DNA of 64,000 bases from CAYPPG01 sp964412555 (GTDB lineage: Bacteria > Hinthialibacterota > Hinthialibacteria > Hinthialibacterales > Hinthialibacteraceae). Shown here in pieces: positions 19,112 to 27,313 of this stretch (position 1 is its first letter; each line of letters starts with the position of its first letter). Below the pieces are notes generated by a model. That model was not told where the DNA came from, searched no databases, and saw nothing but the letters and a program-made list of their open reading frames with translations. The stretch covers positions 20,955-84,954 of the forward strand of contig CAYPPG010000032.1 in assembly GCA_964412555.1 (NCBI GenBank), read 5' to 3'. Position numbers and translations under genes: made by a program.

Positions 19112-19744
19112 ATGAAAACACGATTCTTTTCTATTATTACAACAATGTTACTATTTTCGATGCATTCTTCTGCCGAAGAGAATTTTATTCCAAAGAACTT
19201 TTTAGATCTTGATCAAGTTCGTATGGAAGAGCAACTCAGCCCCGATAGCCGGTTGTTGCGTGTCTATATATTTTTAGCCGTGTTGAATCCATCCACGAAA
19301 TCGTATGATATGTATGTCACAAAAGGAAAAAATGATCTAGACCAGGATGGACAAACCGCGTTGGAAGAACCAAATGATTTGCATGAATACAAGAACGTCG
19401 CGATGGACTTCGGGAAAGAATTCTCGATCATGGAACAAGAGTATGTATGTTACATCAATGATTTGCCTGAATTTGAAGAGTTGTTTCCCGATCAAGACAA
19501 TCCGTTTGAAAATAACGATACGTTATTGGGAGTTTCCACCCGTGTCACCGATGAGGATGAAAAGTTGTTAACCGGTTCCAAAACGTTACCGACCATGAAC
19601 GAAGACGGTTCCGCGGTCATCGTGGAACGGTATAGCGCTTTTTATCACAAATACACCCAAAAAGATAAAGACGATAAAAACGACGAAAACAAAATTACTT
19701 CCTATGGATTTATTGCTCTTCAATTTCAAGATGCTACAGGATAA
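19112..19744 (+). CDS. Acidic secreted protein of unknown function
   Basis: The 210-residue protein has a signal peptide (MKTRFFSIITTMLLFSMHSSA) and an Asp/Glu-rich mature sequence. The segment KGKNDLDQDGQTALEEPND resembles a calcium-binding DxDxDG loop. The C-terminus has a strongly charged run (KYTQKDKDDKNDENK) before a short hydrophobic end. GAAGGGGG precedes the ATG. I recognise no family. It may be a calcium-stabilised extracellular protein, but that rests only on the acidic loop. Confidence 0.66.
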   Translation: MKTRFFSIITTMLLFSMHSSAEENFIPKNFLDLDQVRMEEQLSPDSRLLRVYIFLAVLNPSTKSYDMYVTKGKNDLDQDGQTALEEPNDLHEYKNVAMDFGKEFSIMEQEYVCYINDLPEFEELFPDQDNPFENNDTLLGVSTRVTDEDEKLLTGSKTLPTMNEDGSAVIVERYSAFYHKYTQKDKDDKNDENKITSYGFIALQFQDATG

Positions 19745-19819
19745 TCCTCAACAGCTTTCCTTTCTTCCTCTAGTTCCTCCTTATTTTGTATTGTAAGATC
19801 ACAGCTGCTTTTTATTCTT

Positions 19820-19874
19820 GTGGCGCAGACCTCTGGTCTGCAATTCAATTGTGCGGACCAGAGGTCTGCACCAC
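19820..19874. repeat. Dispersed-type inverted repeat upstream of the GH172 gene
   Basis: GTGGCGCAGACCTCTGGTC (19820-19838) pairs with GACCAGAGGTCTGCACCAC (19856-19874), 18 of 19 positions complementary, around a 17-base spacer. It has no T tail, so a simple terminator is less likely than a mobile or structured repeat. Confidence 0.85.
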
Positions 19875-19920
19875 AATTCTGCTCTGCAACATGCTGCCTT
19901 TACCGGAAAGGAGAGAGTCA

Positions 19921-21723
19921 ATGCTTGTGATTCGGTCTATCTATGTTCTAATAGGATTGTGTCTTGCTCTACCGGCCATGGGACAACCTTATTCCTTGAT
20001 GGAAAACCTGTCATATACTCCTGATTTTGAATCCCACCGTGTCAGCAGTTATGATCGCAGTGGAGGAAATGCGGACCGGCTTTCGATTCAACCGGGAGAA
20101 ACGAAAGTGCTGGCGGAAATCGAAGGTCCCTGCGCAATAACACATATATGGAATACCATCTCAGCGGAAAAATATTATTCACGTATGCTGATTTTGCGTT
20201 TTTACTGGGACGGACAAGAAATCCCTTCTATTGAAGCGCCGATTGGCGATTTTTTTGGTGTGGGGCACGGTTTGAATCGGCCCTTCGAGAGTTTTGCAGT
20301 GGCCGTATCGTCGGAAGGGCGGGCACGCAATTGCTACTGGTTCATGCCATTCCGGAAATCGGCAAAAATCACGGTAACACATGAAGGATTCGAAGAGGTG
20401 CGGGCTTTTTATTATTACATCGATTATCGCCGCTATCCTGAATTGCCTGATAACACGCTGTATTTTCATGCCCACTACCGCCAAGCGACTCCCAATCCGA
20501 AGGTGGAATTGGGGGGGAAGAATCCCGATGGGGAAACCAATTATCTTTTGATGGAAACTACTGGAGCAGGTCAATATGTGGGCACAGTGCAAAGCGTTCA
20601 AATCAACCGGGACGGTTGGTATGGTGAAGGAGATGATATGTTCTTCGTCGACGGAGCGGAAACACCGACTATGACGGGAACGGGAACAGAGGATTATTTC
20701 AATGATGCTTGGGGATTTCGGGAATTCAGTTATCCCTATCACGGCGTGACGGTATGGGAAGGATTTCAAAAAGGAGACCGCGGCACAGCATATAAATGGC
20801 ATATTTTCGATCCGGTCGCATTCACGTCTTCATTGAAAGCCACCATCGAGCACGGTCATGCCAATGATCGGCAGGATGACTTTTATACTGTTTCTTTCTG
20901 GTATCAAACATTACCCAGCCCACAACCTCCTGTAATACCTGATGTGCTGGACCGCTTGCCCGACGAAGGACAACTCTATGCCAAACGCCTTTTCTTGAAC
21001 AAAGAACTTTCTCTTCATTTACATGAAGACCGATACAAAGAAGCGCTTACCCGTATCAATCAGTTCATCGACGAGAACAAAGGCGCAGATGAGTACGGAT
21101 ACTGGTCCATGCGCAAAGGCATTCTTGAAAAACAATTAGAACGTTTGGAGGATGCTGAAAATGAATTTGCCGCCGCACGTATAAAAAGCCAAAAAGATTT
21201 TCCCAAAGCCCGAGAGCGGGACGCCGATTCGATCCGGCAAGTTTGTAAGAATGAATTCGGAGTTCTTGAAGAGGGAAGAACCTCTCGGATTTATGCGGTT
21301 GGAGATGATCGGTATGAAATATTCATAGATGGAGAACCTGTCGCCGAAGGTAGTGGCGGTGACCGGATTGGGATTCACGAAGTGGAACTTCGTGGACGGC
21401 ATATGATCGCGGTGAAATGTGAGAATCGTTCCGGTCGTGCGGGATTGGCACTGCAAATCAGTCATCCGTATGGATATATCACGACCGATTCCACATGGTT
21501 GGTTTCCACGACGGAACAAGAAGGATGGCAGGAGCGGCGATTCGACGATTCGACTTGGATCAAAGCGGCAGAAACCGGTTTTCTGGATGATGACCGCTGG
21601 CACACCACCCGACAGCCACTGGCATTCATTGCACCGCTTGTATCCTGCAAGGTTATTTGGACACCGGAGGGAGAAACCTCCAACCAAACCGTCTTTTTCC
21701 GGAAAGAAATCCGAATTCGGTAA
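19921..21723 (+). CDS. Secreted DUF2961 (GH172) glycoside hydrolase-like protein
   Basis: The ATG at 19921 follows AAGGAGAG and gives 600 residues with a signal peptide ending ALPAMGQ. The DUF2961/GH172 domain occupies about residues 25-340, with GPCAITHIWNTI, APIGDFFGVGHG, a YFHAHYRQ strand, GEGDDMFFVDG and GTGTEDYFNDAWGF. GH172 members act on fructofuranosides and arabinofuranosides and typically form trimers or hexamers. The acidic residues in the GEGDDMF and TGTEDY motifs are consistent with the active site. A helical TPR-like segment (about 375-440) and a beta-rich galactose-binding-like C-terminus follow. Longer in-frame translation upstream would cross an inverted repeat and is not used. 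Confidence 0.86.
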   Translation: MLVIRSIYVLIGLCLALPAMGQPYSLMENLSYTPDFESHRVSSYDRSGGNADRLSIQPGETKVLAEIEGPCAITHIWNTISAEKYYSRMLILRFYWDGQEIPSIEAPIGDFFGVGHGLNRPFESFAVAVSSEGRARNCYWFMPFRKSAKITVTHEGFEEVRAFYYYIDYRRYPELPDNTLYFHAHYRQATPNPKVELGGKNPDGETNYLLMETTGAGQYVGTVQSVQINRDGWYGEGDDMFFVDGAETPTMTGTGTEDYFNDAWGFREFSYPYHGVTVWEGFQKGDRGTAYKWHIFDPVAFTSSLKATIEHGHANDRQDDFYTVSFWYQTLPSPQPPVIPDVLDRLPDEGQLYAKRLFLNKELSLHLHEDRYKEALTRINQFIDENKGADEYGYWSMRKGILEKQLERLEDAENEFAAARIKSQKDFPKARERDADSIRQVCKNEFGVLEEGRTSRIYAVGDDRYEIFIDGEPVAEGSGGDRIGIHEVELRGRHMIAVKCENRSGRAGLALQISHPYGYITTDSTWLVSTTEQEGWQERRFDDSTWIKAAETGFLDDDRWHTTRQPLAFIAPLVSCKVIWTPEGETSNQTVFFRKEIRIR

Positions 21724-21855
21724 TGTTATTGTATATTGATCTGAGTTAAGCCATTTATCCCACCTTAACGATGAATCCGACTTTGATATGTGAACCATTC
21801 CCCTTCTTCACACGTTATATCGTATAGACAAGCCTGAAAAAGGGAGGGCACATAA

Positions 21856-23175
21856 ATGAATTTAAAATTTTTGGGTATTTCTATTCTAACATTCGTTTTG
21901 CTATTGTTTGCTTCAACAATCACGATTGCATATGGTTCAAATAACGTCCAAACAGGAGCTGTCATTCCGAATATGGAGATGATGAGCGTCCTTGGAATTT
22001 CTGTTCCACTTCCCCCAGCGGAAGGGAATTGTGCGTTTATACAAATATTGGACGGGACCGATTCTGATTCCCGAGAGATTATGAAGAAGTGCATCATTAT
22101 CGATAAACGGTTTCGTGAAAAGGGATTGAAATTGATCAGTATTTTTCAAAATGCGTCCGAGGATGACATACTTGATTTCGCCCACAATTTACAAGTGAAA
22201 TGGCCGTTGGTGATGGATGATGATGCTACAGAAACTCCCTTCAGCGCGAAATTGGGTGTAAGAGAAGTTCCATTCAACATGCTCGTCGATTCCAAGGGAA
22301 CCGTTTTGGCCACTCAATTAAACGGAGATAAAGCACATGAAATCATTGCGAAACATTTAGGTATATCCTTAGATGAAATACCGCCGCTTGATCAGATTTC
22401 CTTCGATTGGAGAGAGAAATTTTATTCACTATATCGGTTGAAAGAACACGAAGTATTGAAAAGAATCGCTCCACCGTTCATTCCCGAGCGTAAAGAATAT
22501 TATTTCAACGAAGAGTCGTATCAAGCGGAATTGATTCCGAGAGGACCGAAGCTTTTCGTTTTCCATTGGGATGGCACATTGAAGAACTGGGGAATGAGTT
22601 TCGGCGGCGATCGTTCACCCCTCGAACATGTTTTGACATTCCCGCTTGGGATTCCACGCTACGAATTTGAAGGATCGGAAGAAGTATTGAATATCGACAT
22701 GCCCGGTGATTGGATCGTTCGCAATGACACCAGTACAAAAGAAAGAATCGAGGCATTGGAAACAATCCTGCAAAAAGAACTGAATCAACCGGTTCAATTC
22801 GAACAACAGAAAGTGGAACGGGAGGTGACCGTCGCGAAAGGGAAATTCGAGTACAAACCTCTGGATCATTTTGCTTCTGAACGCCGGGGAACAGACATTT
22901 TCGTGTTTTCCGACATGGGTCAAGTTCGAGAAGGCGGTGGAGGCGGCAGCGGTTCTTTGCACGAATTTATGGTCGAACTCGGTGATCGTTTAAACCATCG
23001 CCTCATCGATGAGACAGAATCTTCCAACGTGGATGTGAGTTGGCGTTGGAAGCAACACAGACCGCCAGAAGAGGATGTGGATCTCGACGGGTATTTTGAG
23101 CAGATTGGGAAGCAGACATCGCTGCGGTTTGTTAGCAAGAAACGGGAAGTATTAGTATGGATTATTACGCTTTAA
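21856..23175 (+). CDS. Secreted thioredoxin-fold protein with a DUF3738-like C-terminus
   Basis: The 439-residue protein has a signal peptide ending TITIAYG. Residues about 30-175 resemble a peroxiredoxin/TlpA fold (GAVIPNMEMMSVLG, then KLGVREVPFNMLVDSKG with the cis-Pro in REVPFN). The expected CxxC site is absent: the segment after the first strand reads QILDGTDSDSRE. The C-terminal half contains LETILQKELNQPVQFEQQKVERE and ends with SKKREVLVWII. This pattern reminds me of DUF3738/TIGR03435 proteins of Acidobacteria and Planctomycetes; I hold that assignment loosely. A redox role is doubtful without the cysteines. Confidence 0.68.
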   Translation: MNLKFLGISILTFVLLLFASTITIAYGSNNVQTGAVIPNMEMMSVLGISVPLPPAEGNCAFIQILDGTDSDSREIMKKCIIIDKRFREKGLKLISIFQNASEDDILDFAHNLQVKWPLVMDDDATETPFSAKLGVREVPFNMLVDSKGTVLATQLNGDKAHEIIAKHLGISLDEIPPLDQISFDWREKFYSLYRLKEHEVLKRIAPPFIPERKEYYFNEESYQAELIPRGPKLFVFHWDGTLKNWGMSFGGDRSPLEHVLTFPLGIPRYEFEGSEEVLNIDMPGDWIVRNDTSTKERIEALETILQKELNQPVQFEQQKVEREVTVAKGKFEYKPLDHFASERRGTDIFVFSDMGQVREGGGGGSGSLHEFMVELGDRLNHRLIDETESSNVDVSWRWKQHRPPEEDVDLDGYFEQIGKQTSLRFVSKKREVLVWIITL

Positions 23176-23236
23176 CAATGATAAATACTTTTTTGTAGAA
23201 ATTCTTTAAAAAAATGTATTTTGACCGGCTCTTCTT

Positions 23237-23617
23237 TTACACTTCTTTTGTAACCGTTTCTTTTACACTGATTTTAGTTTTTTTATTTCGAGAAGTCTTA
23301 ATCCCTTTACCCAAAATTTGCGGTTGCGCACCAATTATTTGTAAAAGTCGTATCGCGGGGCGGGATGGCTTTTGGGTTCCATTTTCCCAATTACGAAGAG
23401 TTTTATCAGAAACGTTGAGAACTTTTGCAAAATGAGATTTTGATAAACCCACACGCTTTCTAATTTGATAAATTTCATCAGAATCAATGTGAACTATTGG
23501 TTCCATTAGCGAATGCGAAACAGTGTTTAACTCGATATCACCTTTTGTATATTGTATGCCTTCTTCAAGTCCTCGAATGAGACTTTCCGCAAAGGAAGAA
23601 TTTCTTTCTTTATTCAT
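23237..23617 (-). CDS. XRE-family HTH antitoxin (HigA/NadS-like)
   Basis: With the ATG at 23617 the product has 126 residues. An N-terminal segment (SFAESLIRGLEEGIQYTKG) precedes a helix-turn-helix: EIYQIRKRVGLSKSHFAKVL followed by NVSDKTLRNWENG, with the usual PSRPAIRLL helix. NadS/HigA-type antitoxins have this layout, bind and neutralise a RelE-fold toxin, and repress their own promoter. The ATG overlaps the toxin stop as ATGA, with GAGAGG inside the toxin gene. Toxin-first order fits the higBA type. Confidence 0.87.
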   Translation of the reverse strand: MNKERNSSFAESLIRGLEEGIQYTKGDIELNTVSHSLMEPIVHIDSDEIYQIRKRVGLSKSHFAKVLNVSDKTLRNWENGTQKPSRPAIRLLQIIGAQPQILGKGIKTSRNKKTKISVKETVTKEV

Positions 23618-23982
23618 GACAATGAACCTCTCAGTTTCTCTTTTGCACATCTCTTGAATTCATCAACCATTTGCTTGAGTATCTTTTTTTCATCAAAAGA
23701 CAAATCATCCTTCACATTTTTCCCATAAATACGAATTAGTAAAGTCCATTCAACATCCTTAACATCTAGATAAATAATACGAGCACCACCGCGTTTTCCT
23801 TTTTTATATGCCGATACTGAAATACGCACTTTTCGTAATCCACCTGTTCCAGGGATTACTTTACCTATTTTCGGATTCTGCAAAAATTGTTTCTGAAAAT
23901 CCATATATTCATCGTGGGTTAAATATTTTGAAACCTCTTTTGTGAATGTTTTTGTTTCGATAAATAATCTCTTCACAAACAT
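23614..23982 (-). CDS. RelE/HigB-like toxin
   Basis: The 122-residue protein begins MFVKRLFIETKTFTKEVSKYL. It contains GKVIPGTGGLRKVRISV, GGARIIYLDV and the IRIYGKNVKDDLSFDEKKIL ending typical of HigB/RelE-fold ribosome-dependent mRNA interferases. The conserved Arg in GLRKVR and the R in GARIIYL match family positions. It starts 24 bases after the thyX-like gene on the same strand and overlaps its antitoxin by four bases. The ribosome site is weak. Both TA genes are more AT-rich than their neighbours, suggesting acquisition. Confidence 0.86.
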   Translation of the reverse strand: MFVKRLFIETKTFTKEVSKYLTHDEYMDFQKQFLQNPKIGKVIPGTGGLRKVRISVSAYKKGKRGGARIIYLDVKDVEWTLLIRIYGKNVKDDLSFDEKKILKQMVDEFKRCAKEKLRGSLS

Positions 23983-24006
23983 ACACCATATTGCATCTAT
24001 TTACTA

Positions 24007-25665
24007 TCACGCCAACTTCGACCTTTTATATTCCGACCGAATCTCCGACTGCATCCGCCCCAACCGGTACGTGTTCCAATCAATGAACTTCGCACACTCA
24101 CCCAACGTTGGATGCACACGCTGGATGTGCCGCCAGATGTCTTGTGCGATGGAGCGATAGGCGGGATGGCCTTGGGGGGTAGAGCGGAGTTCACAAAGGT
24201 GAACGGCTTCGCGGAGGTTCATTTTCATGTACCAGCGGACTTTGAAAGCGAAGGGGACGACGTATTGGGATTCGGCGGGAAGGTCTTTGTTGATCTGTTC
24301 GTAGAGATCGTGGGCTTTGTTCATGACGGTTTCATATTCATTTTTGTATCCGATTTCCTCGATTTCGGGCGGGGTTTCAAAGCCGTGGACGGTAGTGAAA
24401 TCCTGCCGTTCTTGTGTGAGAATCCTGTGGCGCTGCAGGTCGCGGTAGACACCGAAATTGGCGAGGATGTCAAAAGTGTAATATGTTGATTCGAGTGCAC
24501 GCCCCGGCTTCTGGCGGCGGTGCTCGCGACGGCGGATATATTCACGGATGATCTCAGCACGTTTTTCGGAATCGAGAGTTTTGACAAATTGCCGGATTTG
24601 CTCAAGCGGTATTCGTTCGAATGGATAGAGAATTGCAGCAAGAACTTGTTCTTCTCCGTCGGGATCGTAATCGATAAGCGTAACGGTTTCCGAAGGATTC
24701 GGTAAAGTGTCTTGTAAAAAAGACGAAGCGAATGCTTGAATGGCTTGATTTGTTTCGGTGATGTACTCACTTTTTTGTGCCCGTTTGACAAAAGAAGGAA
24801 TCAGTTGATTCAACTCGCTGTGCATCGCTTCGGCTACTTGATGTCCTTCTTGTAATTCTTGCGAATAGAGTTTCGTTAATAAATATTCCAAAGATTGTCC
24901 CACACCAAAAATGCCAAGGTTCGTCAAGGTGGCGGCGGGTAAATAACCGCGCAGCACATCACAGGCATGGGCGCGGACAGTCGAGCGATACGCGCGCTGT
25001 GCCCAGCGGCTGAGTTCATCATCGTCTTTCATCTCTTGGTACGCGATATCTTCGCCGGTTTGCGGATGGCGAAAGTCGAGAGTGTGAATGGGGAGCGCTT
25101 TCTCAATAAATTCAAGCATTGGCTCCATCTGGCGGGAATAGGTTTCGAACAACTCGTTCATCATACTCAAATAGGCATCCCGGTGGGAAGAATTCATTAT
25201 CTTTGGTTCTTTATAGAAATAATATTCTCCCTCGCTGTTTTTTTTGTCGAAGCGAACATAGCGGGTTGATTTTTCCAAAAAGGCGATGCCGATGCGGCTG
25301 TTTTCCAGCACTTTCGCCATGACATTGGAAACGCCTTCACAGGCGATGTGCGCCCCACCGAGTTGTGCCACCGAATCGTCACCGTACCCCACTAAAACAC
25401 GATCATAAAACTCACGCGCTTTCTGAATCGCTTTGCTCTCCTCCTCCAAACTGTGTTCACCGCCGGGAGGACGCAAGAAAGGATCGGTCGTGCCCAAAAA
25501 TTCGTCTAAAAAAACACGCCGTAAAGATTTCGACGTTCGGCTATAACGTGAAAACAACGCACCGGCGATTTCTTGTGGAAGTATCAGCCCGAAGACGCAT
25601 GAATCGACATTGGTAAAATAAGGGGTAAGTTTTTCAATCTCCGATGTGGAAAATTGCTCTTTCAT
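24007..25665 (-). CDS. Double-domain FAD-dependent thymidylate synthase (ThyX)-like protein
   Basis: The 552-residue protein is about twice the usual ThyX length and looks like two ThyX folds in tandem. The N-terminal half (about 20-290) has YGDDSVAQLGGAHIACEGVS and EKSTRYVRFD, matching the ThyX STRY-type FAD/dUMP region. The C-terminal half (about 310-530) has REHRRQKPGRALESTYYTFD and LQRHRILTQERQDF, where the ThyX RHRxxS motif reads RHRILT. The catalytic-motif Ser is therefore Thr. ThyX methylates dUMP using CH2H4folate, NADPH and FAD. The duplication resembles longer ThyX proteins of other phyla that I cannot check here. Canonical activity is not assured. Confidence 0.83.
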   Translation of the reverse strand: MKEQFSTSEIEKLTPYFTNVDSCVFGLILPQEIAGALFSRYSRTSKSLRRVFLDEFLGTTDPFLRPPGGEHSLEEESKAIQKAREFYDRVLVGYGDDSVAQLGGAHIACEGVSNVMAKVLENSRIGIAFLEKSTRYVRFDKKNSEGEYYFYKEPKIMNSSHRDAYLSMMNELFETYSRQMEPMLEFIEKALPIHTLDFRHPQTGEDIAYQEMKDDDELSRWAQRAYRSTVRAHACDVLRGYLPAATLTNLGIFGVGQSLEYLLTKLYSQELQEGHQVAEAMHSELNQLIPSFVKRAQKSEYITETNQAIQAFASSFLQDTLPNPSETVTLIDYDPDGEEQVLAAILYPFERIPLEQIRQFVKTLDSEKRAEIIREYIRRREHRRQKPGRALESTYYTFDILANFGVYRDLQRHRILTQERQDFTTVHGFETPPEIEEIGYKNEYETVMNKAHDLYEQINKDLPAESQYVVPFAFKVRWYMKMNLREAVHLCELRSTPQGHPAYRSIAQDIWRHIQRVHPTLGECAKFIDWNTYRLGRMQSEIRSEYKRSKLA

Positions 25666-25689
25666 ATGCCCTATGTCCTTGTTGCCATA

Positions 25690-27162
25690 TTATGAATACA
25701 TGAAATAGGCGGTGGCAGTACAATTCGAATCGGCCGTAATGCGAACCCATTCGGCTGTGAATCCATCCGGGAATGTATGGAATTCATACCCGTTGGCCGG
25801 AACTTCGATTTCACGATAGGGAACCCATGTTTGGTTACCGAGAAAGTCGATTTCGATAGTAAAGCGAACCGGTTGATTGGCCGTGTGTTTCAGATGCAAA
25901 ACTTTTTTGTCGAAGCCGTTCATCAAAAACGGATCGGAGGAAATGCCGGCCTGAACGTTTGCATCCCGCCAAACGCCGCCATAGCCTTTGGGTTTGCCAA
26001 AGTTCCAGAGGTCATCCGTTTTCCCGAACCAGAGGCCGACTTGCGGTTGGCCGGCGAGTAGATTGCGGTCCGATTTACCGAACCACATCGGAGTGGATTG
26101 ATTGCCTCCAAGAACAAGCATCCCGCGCCAGGAACAGAAATCCGGGATCACGCGCAGATGGGTGGATATGGGACGAAGTCCCCAGATTTTCCCTTCGAAA
26201 GCATGGTAGGGCACTTCATAGAACAAGCCGTGACAGTCCATCAATCCCCGTTCGGTTTCGACTTCGCGTATTCGCATCCATTCAGTGCAGCTGGTATTTT
26301 CATAGGTGTGACTCGCTTTGGGAAGACGGTATGTCGACCATTTACCTCGGCATAAAACTTTCAGAATCGCCGAGCAATTATCCCAACCAATCGCGAACAG
26401 CGCATTCCCAAAGGACTTTGAACACCAGACTTCGGTAAAGGCTTTCTTCTCGACGATTTTCCATTCTTTTCCATCCCATTCGCCTAAACGACCAGCCTGC
26501 CAGCTTTCATTATAATCCCGTTCATCATAGGTATTGTTGGCGACGACTACACGGCCATGGGCGGTAAAAGCGCTTTTGAAATGAGGCTTCGCTTTGTCAG
26601 GAACATCCAGCTCGTCAAGTAATTGGAAAAGGAATTTGACTTCGAGAGTATGGACATCCACTTCGAACATTTCCCCTTCCATCGCGAGGAAATAGACTTT
26701 GTTATCCGGATCGGTGAGGTGTTCCATCGTCGCACAGAGGCGGTGATTTTCGAATTCTGGGATTGTACGCACATTCCCTTCGGTGTCGATTAAATGAGGT
26801 CCTATGATCAATTGGTTGCTTTGTGTGTGTACCATGCGGTTGGCATAAGTGCCAACCACGCTTTCCGGCCGTTTGGTTATTTGCAGATTTTCGTCGATTT
26901 GGAAAAGACCTGTGCCGGAACCGGTTCCTTTCATATGCGCAACGTAGGTAATCACCCATAAACGGTTCGCCCAGGGAACCAGCGCACCAGTGCCGCTTTC
27001 AGTACGGGGTGTGTGATCGGCAATCATGGCGAGATGGGGGAAAACACCGCTTACATGGACTGGAGTCGAATCCGTTTCCGATTCAGCCAACGAGTTCCAA
27101 ACGCCTCCCCAAAATAAAAACGCACATATCAAACAAGTGATTACAACTTTTGAAATATTCAT
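25690..27162 (-). CDS. Secreted propeller-like protein of unknown function
   Basis: I place the start at 27162, where AGGAG lies four bases upstream; ATGs at 27165 and 27180 are alternatives. About 490 residues follow, with a signal peptide ending WNSLAES. The mature protein is rich in Trp, Gly and short strands with repeated W-x-G-type turns (GEWDGKEWKIVEK, FGKTDDLWNFGKPKG), suggesting a beta-propeller. The last 90 residues (TIEIDFLGNQTWVPYREIEV) look like a separate beta-sandwich. I do not recognise a named family. The gene is between thyX and a sulfatase on the same strand, so a role with exported carbohydrate enzymes is possible but unproven. Confidence 0.7.
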   Translation of the reverse strand: MNISKVVITCLICAFLFWGGVWNSLAESETDSTPVHVSGVFPHLAMIADHTPRTESGTGALVPWANRLWVITYVAHMKGTGSGTGLFQIDENLQITKRPESVVGTYANRMVHTQSNQLIIGPHLIDTEGNVRTIPEFENHRLCATMEHLTDPDNKVYFLAMEGEMFEVDVHTLEVKFLFQLLDELDVPDKAKPHFKSAFTAHGRVVVANNTYDERDYNESWQAGRLGEWDGKEWKIVEKKAFTEVWCSKSFGNALFAIGWDNCSAILKVLCRGKWSTYRLPKASHTYENTSCTEWMRIREVETERGLMDCHGLFYEVPYHAFEGKIWGLRPISTHLRVIPDFCSWRGMLVLGGNQSTPMWFGKSDRNLLAGQPQVGLWFGKTDDLWNFGKPKGYGGVWRDANVQAGISSDPFLMNGFDKKVLHLKHTANQPVRFTIEIDFLGNQTWVPYREIEVPANGYEFHTFPDGFTAEWVRITADSNCTATAYFMYS

Positions 27163-27313
27163 CATGCTCCTCTCAATCATATCATTGGTGAAACAACGAT
27201 GTTATTCACATTCCTGAGGATACGCTAGCCGCACAATCCCAGGAAACGCTCGAACTTGGACCTTGAGTTGTATTAGTGGCCACAAAATTTCGCAACCATA
27301 CTATCACGAATAT

